Shown here: piece by piece, positions 63,728 to 64,000 of the stretch | How positions within the stretch are numbered: position 1 is the stretch's first letter | Layout: each line of letters starts with the position of its first letter | Assembly (NCBI RefSeq): GCF_000753715.1 | Contig: NZ_JPER01000001.1 | Location: forward strand, 186,001-250,000 | Origin: Pseudidiomarina salinarum | GTDB taxonomy: Bacteria > Pseudomonadota > Gammaproteobacteria > Enterobacterales > Alteromonadaceae | Direction of reading: 5' to 3' | DNA: 64,000 nt | The notes under the pieces: generated by a model | Databases searched by the model: none | What the model was told of the DNA's origin: nothing | The model's input: only the letters and a program-made list of their open reading frames with translations | Made by a program: the position numbers and the translations under genes

Positions 63728-64000
63728 AAAAATCCATTAACTAAAAGCACTTGCTCGAAGCTTGCTGTATTTACTAGTTAAAATTTATGCTGACTGGATA
63801 AAGTTAAGTAATTTTCTGATCGGAAGGTTCAATCGCTTTTGATATTTGGGAGCTGCATATCGGCGCTCATGCGCAAGTCTCTGCCATAACTTCGCTTCAA
63901 TTTGTTAGCATGCCCGACCGGCGCCATGCCGAGAGGAAGCGTAAGGAGCCTGCGCCGGATATCTTCATTTGCGCATAGAAAAATCCTTCATGTTCGTTTG
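63728..64000. other. Right end of the window, no clear gene
   Basis: 273 bp. On the minus strand a 39-codon open stretch (63788-63904) reads KLWQRLAHERRY... and ends with a TAA at 63785-63787, but it has no start; a second minus-strand frame is open to the window edge. The first stretch faintly resembles DUF559-type proteins. Base composition becomes more GC-rich after about 63900, suggesting the low-GC locus ends here. Confidence 0.3.

Overview
The window looks like chromosomal DNA of a marine-type gammaproteobacterium, probably from the Alteromonadales (Idiomarinaceae/Alteromonadaceae-like). This is inferred from gene order: hscB-hscA-fdx, then ndk-rlmN-pilF-rodZ-ispG-hisS-yfgM-bamB-der, then hslR/hslO beside a gspC-N type II secretion operon. 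No rRNA, tRNA, CRISPR array or intact insertion sequence was seen.

Region 1 (1-15.4 kb) is housekeeping DNA. It holds Fe-S cluster assembly (partial hscB, hscA, fdx), a PagL-like lipid A deacylase, msrA, and the ndk-to-der block. A REP-associated tyrosine transposase (RAYT) at 13833-14414 sits directly upstream of hslR, and hslO follows. Region 2 (15.5-28.2 kb) is a complete gspCDEFGHIJKLMN operon followed by mscS.

The most striking feature lies across regions 1 and 2. There are 18 copies of a short palindromic REP unit: a GTAG head, stem CCCGTGG, loop TTCTA, stem CCACGGG. They lie between 6980 and 28234, singly or as inverted pairs (REPINs). Ten lie INSIDE genes (rodZ, gspC, gspE, gspI, gspJ, gspL) and are translated, always in the same frame, giving VARGSTTG in one orientation and RGRTTGY in the other. 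They fall in linkers, loops or leader peptides. One more copy supplies the stop codon of mscS and may act as its terminator. The RAYT gene is flanked by REPINs, so the window appears to hold both a presumed mobilising enzyme and its substrates.

Region 3 (28.4-63.7 kb) is a surface-polysaccharide locus. It is visibly more AT-rich and has no REPs. Its first half has a WecA-like initiating transferase, a group-4-capsule-like yjbE/yjbF/yjbH set (YjbH seems fused to a YjbG/GfcC-like N-terminal part), ugd, a Wzz-like protein, a Wzy-like polymerase, two glycosyltransferases, a very large SLBB export protein, a second-type pgi, and rfaH. A JUMPstart/ops element lies about 200 bp after rfaH, followed by a decayed wzz-like pseudogene and then the long operon RfaH probably controls: a PglK-like ABC flippase, pseudaminic acid synthesis (pseB, pseC, pseF, pseG, pseI) with an embedded formyltransferase, acyl carrier protein, AMP-dependent acyl ligase, SDR reductase, GNAT acyltransferase and PIG-L deacetylase, then transferases, a pyruvyltransferase, manC and manB. 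The embedded acyl and formyl genes suggest a pseudaminic acid with hydroxyacyl and formyl N-substituents. A 1-kb stretch at 56377-57357 and the right end hold nothing recognisable.
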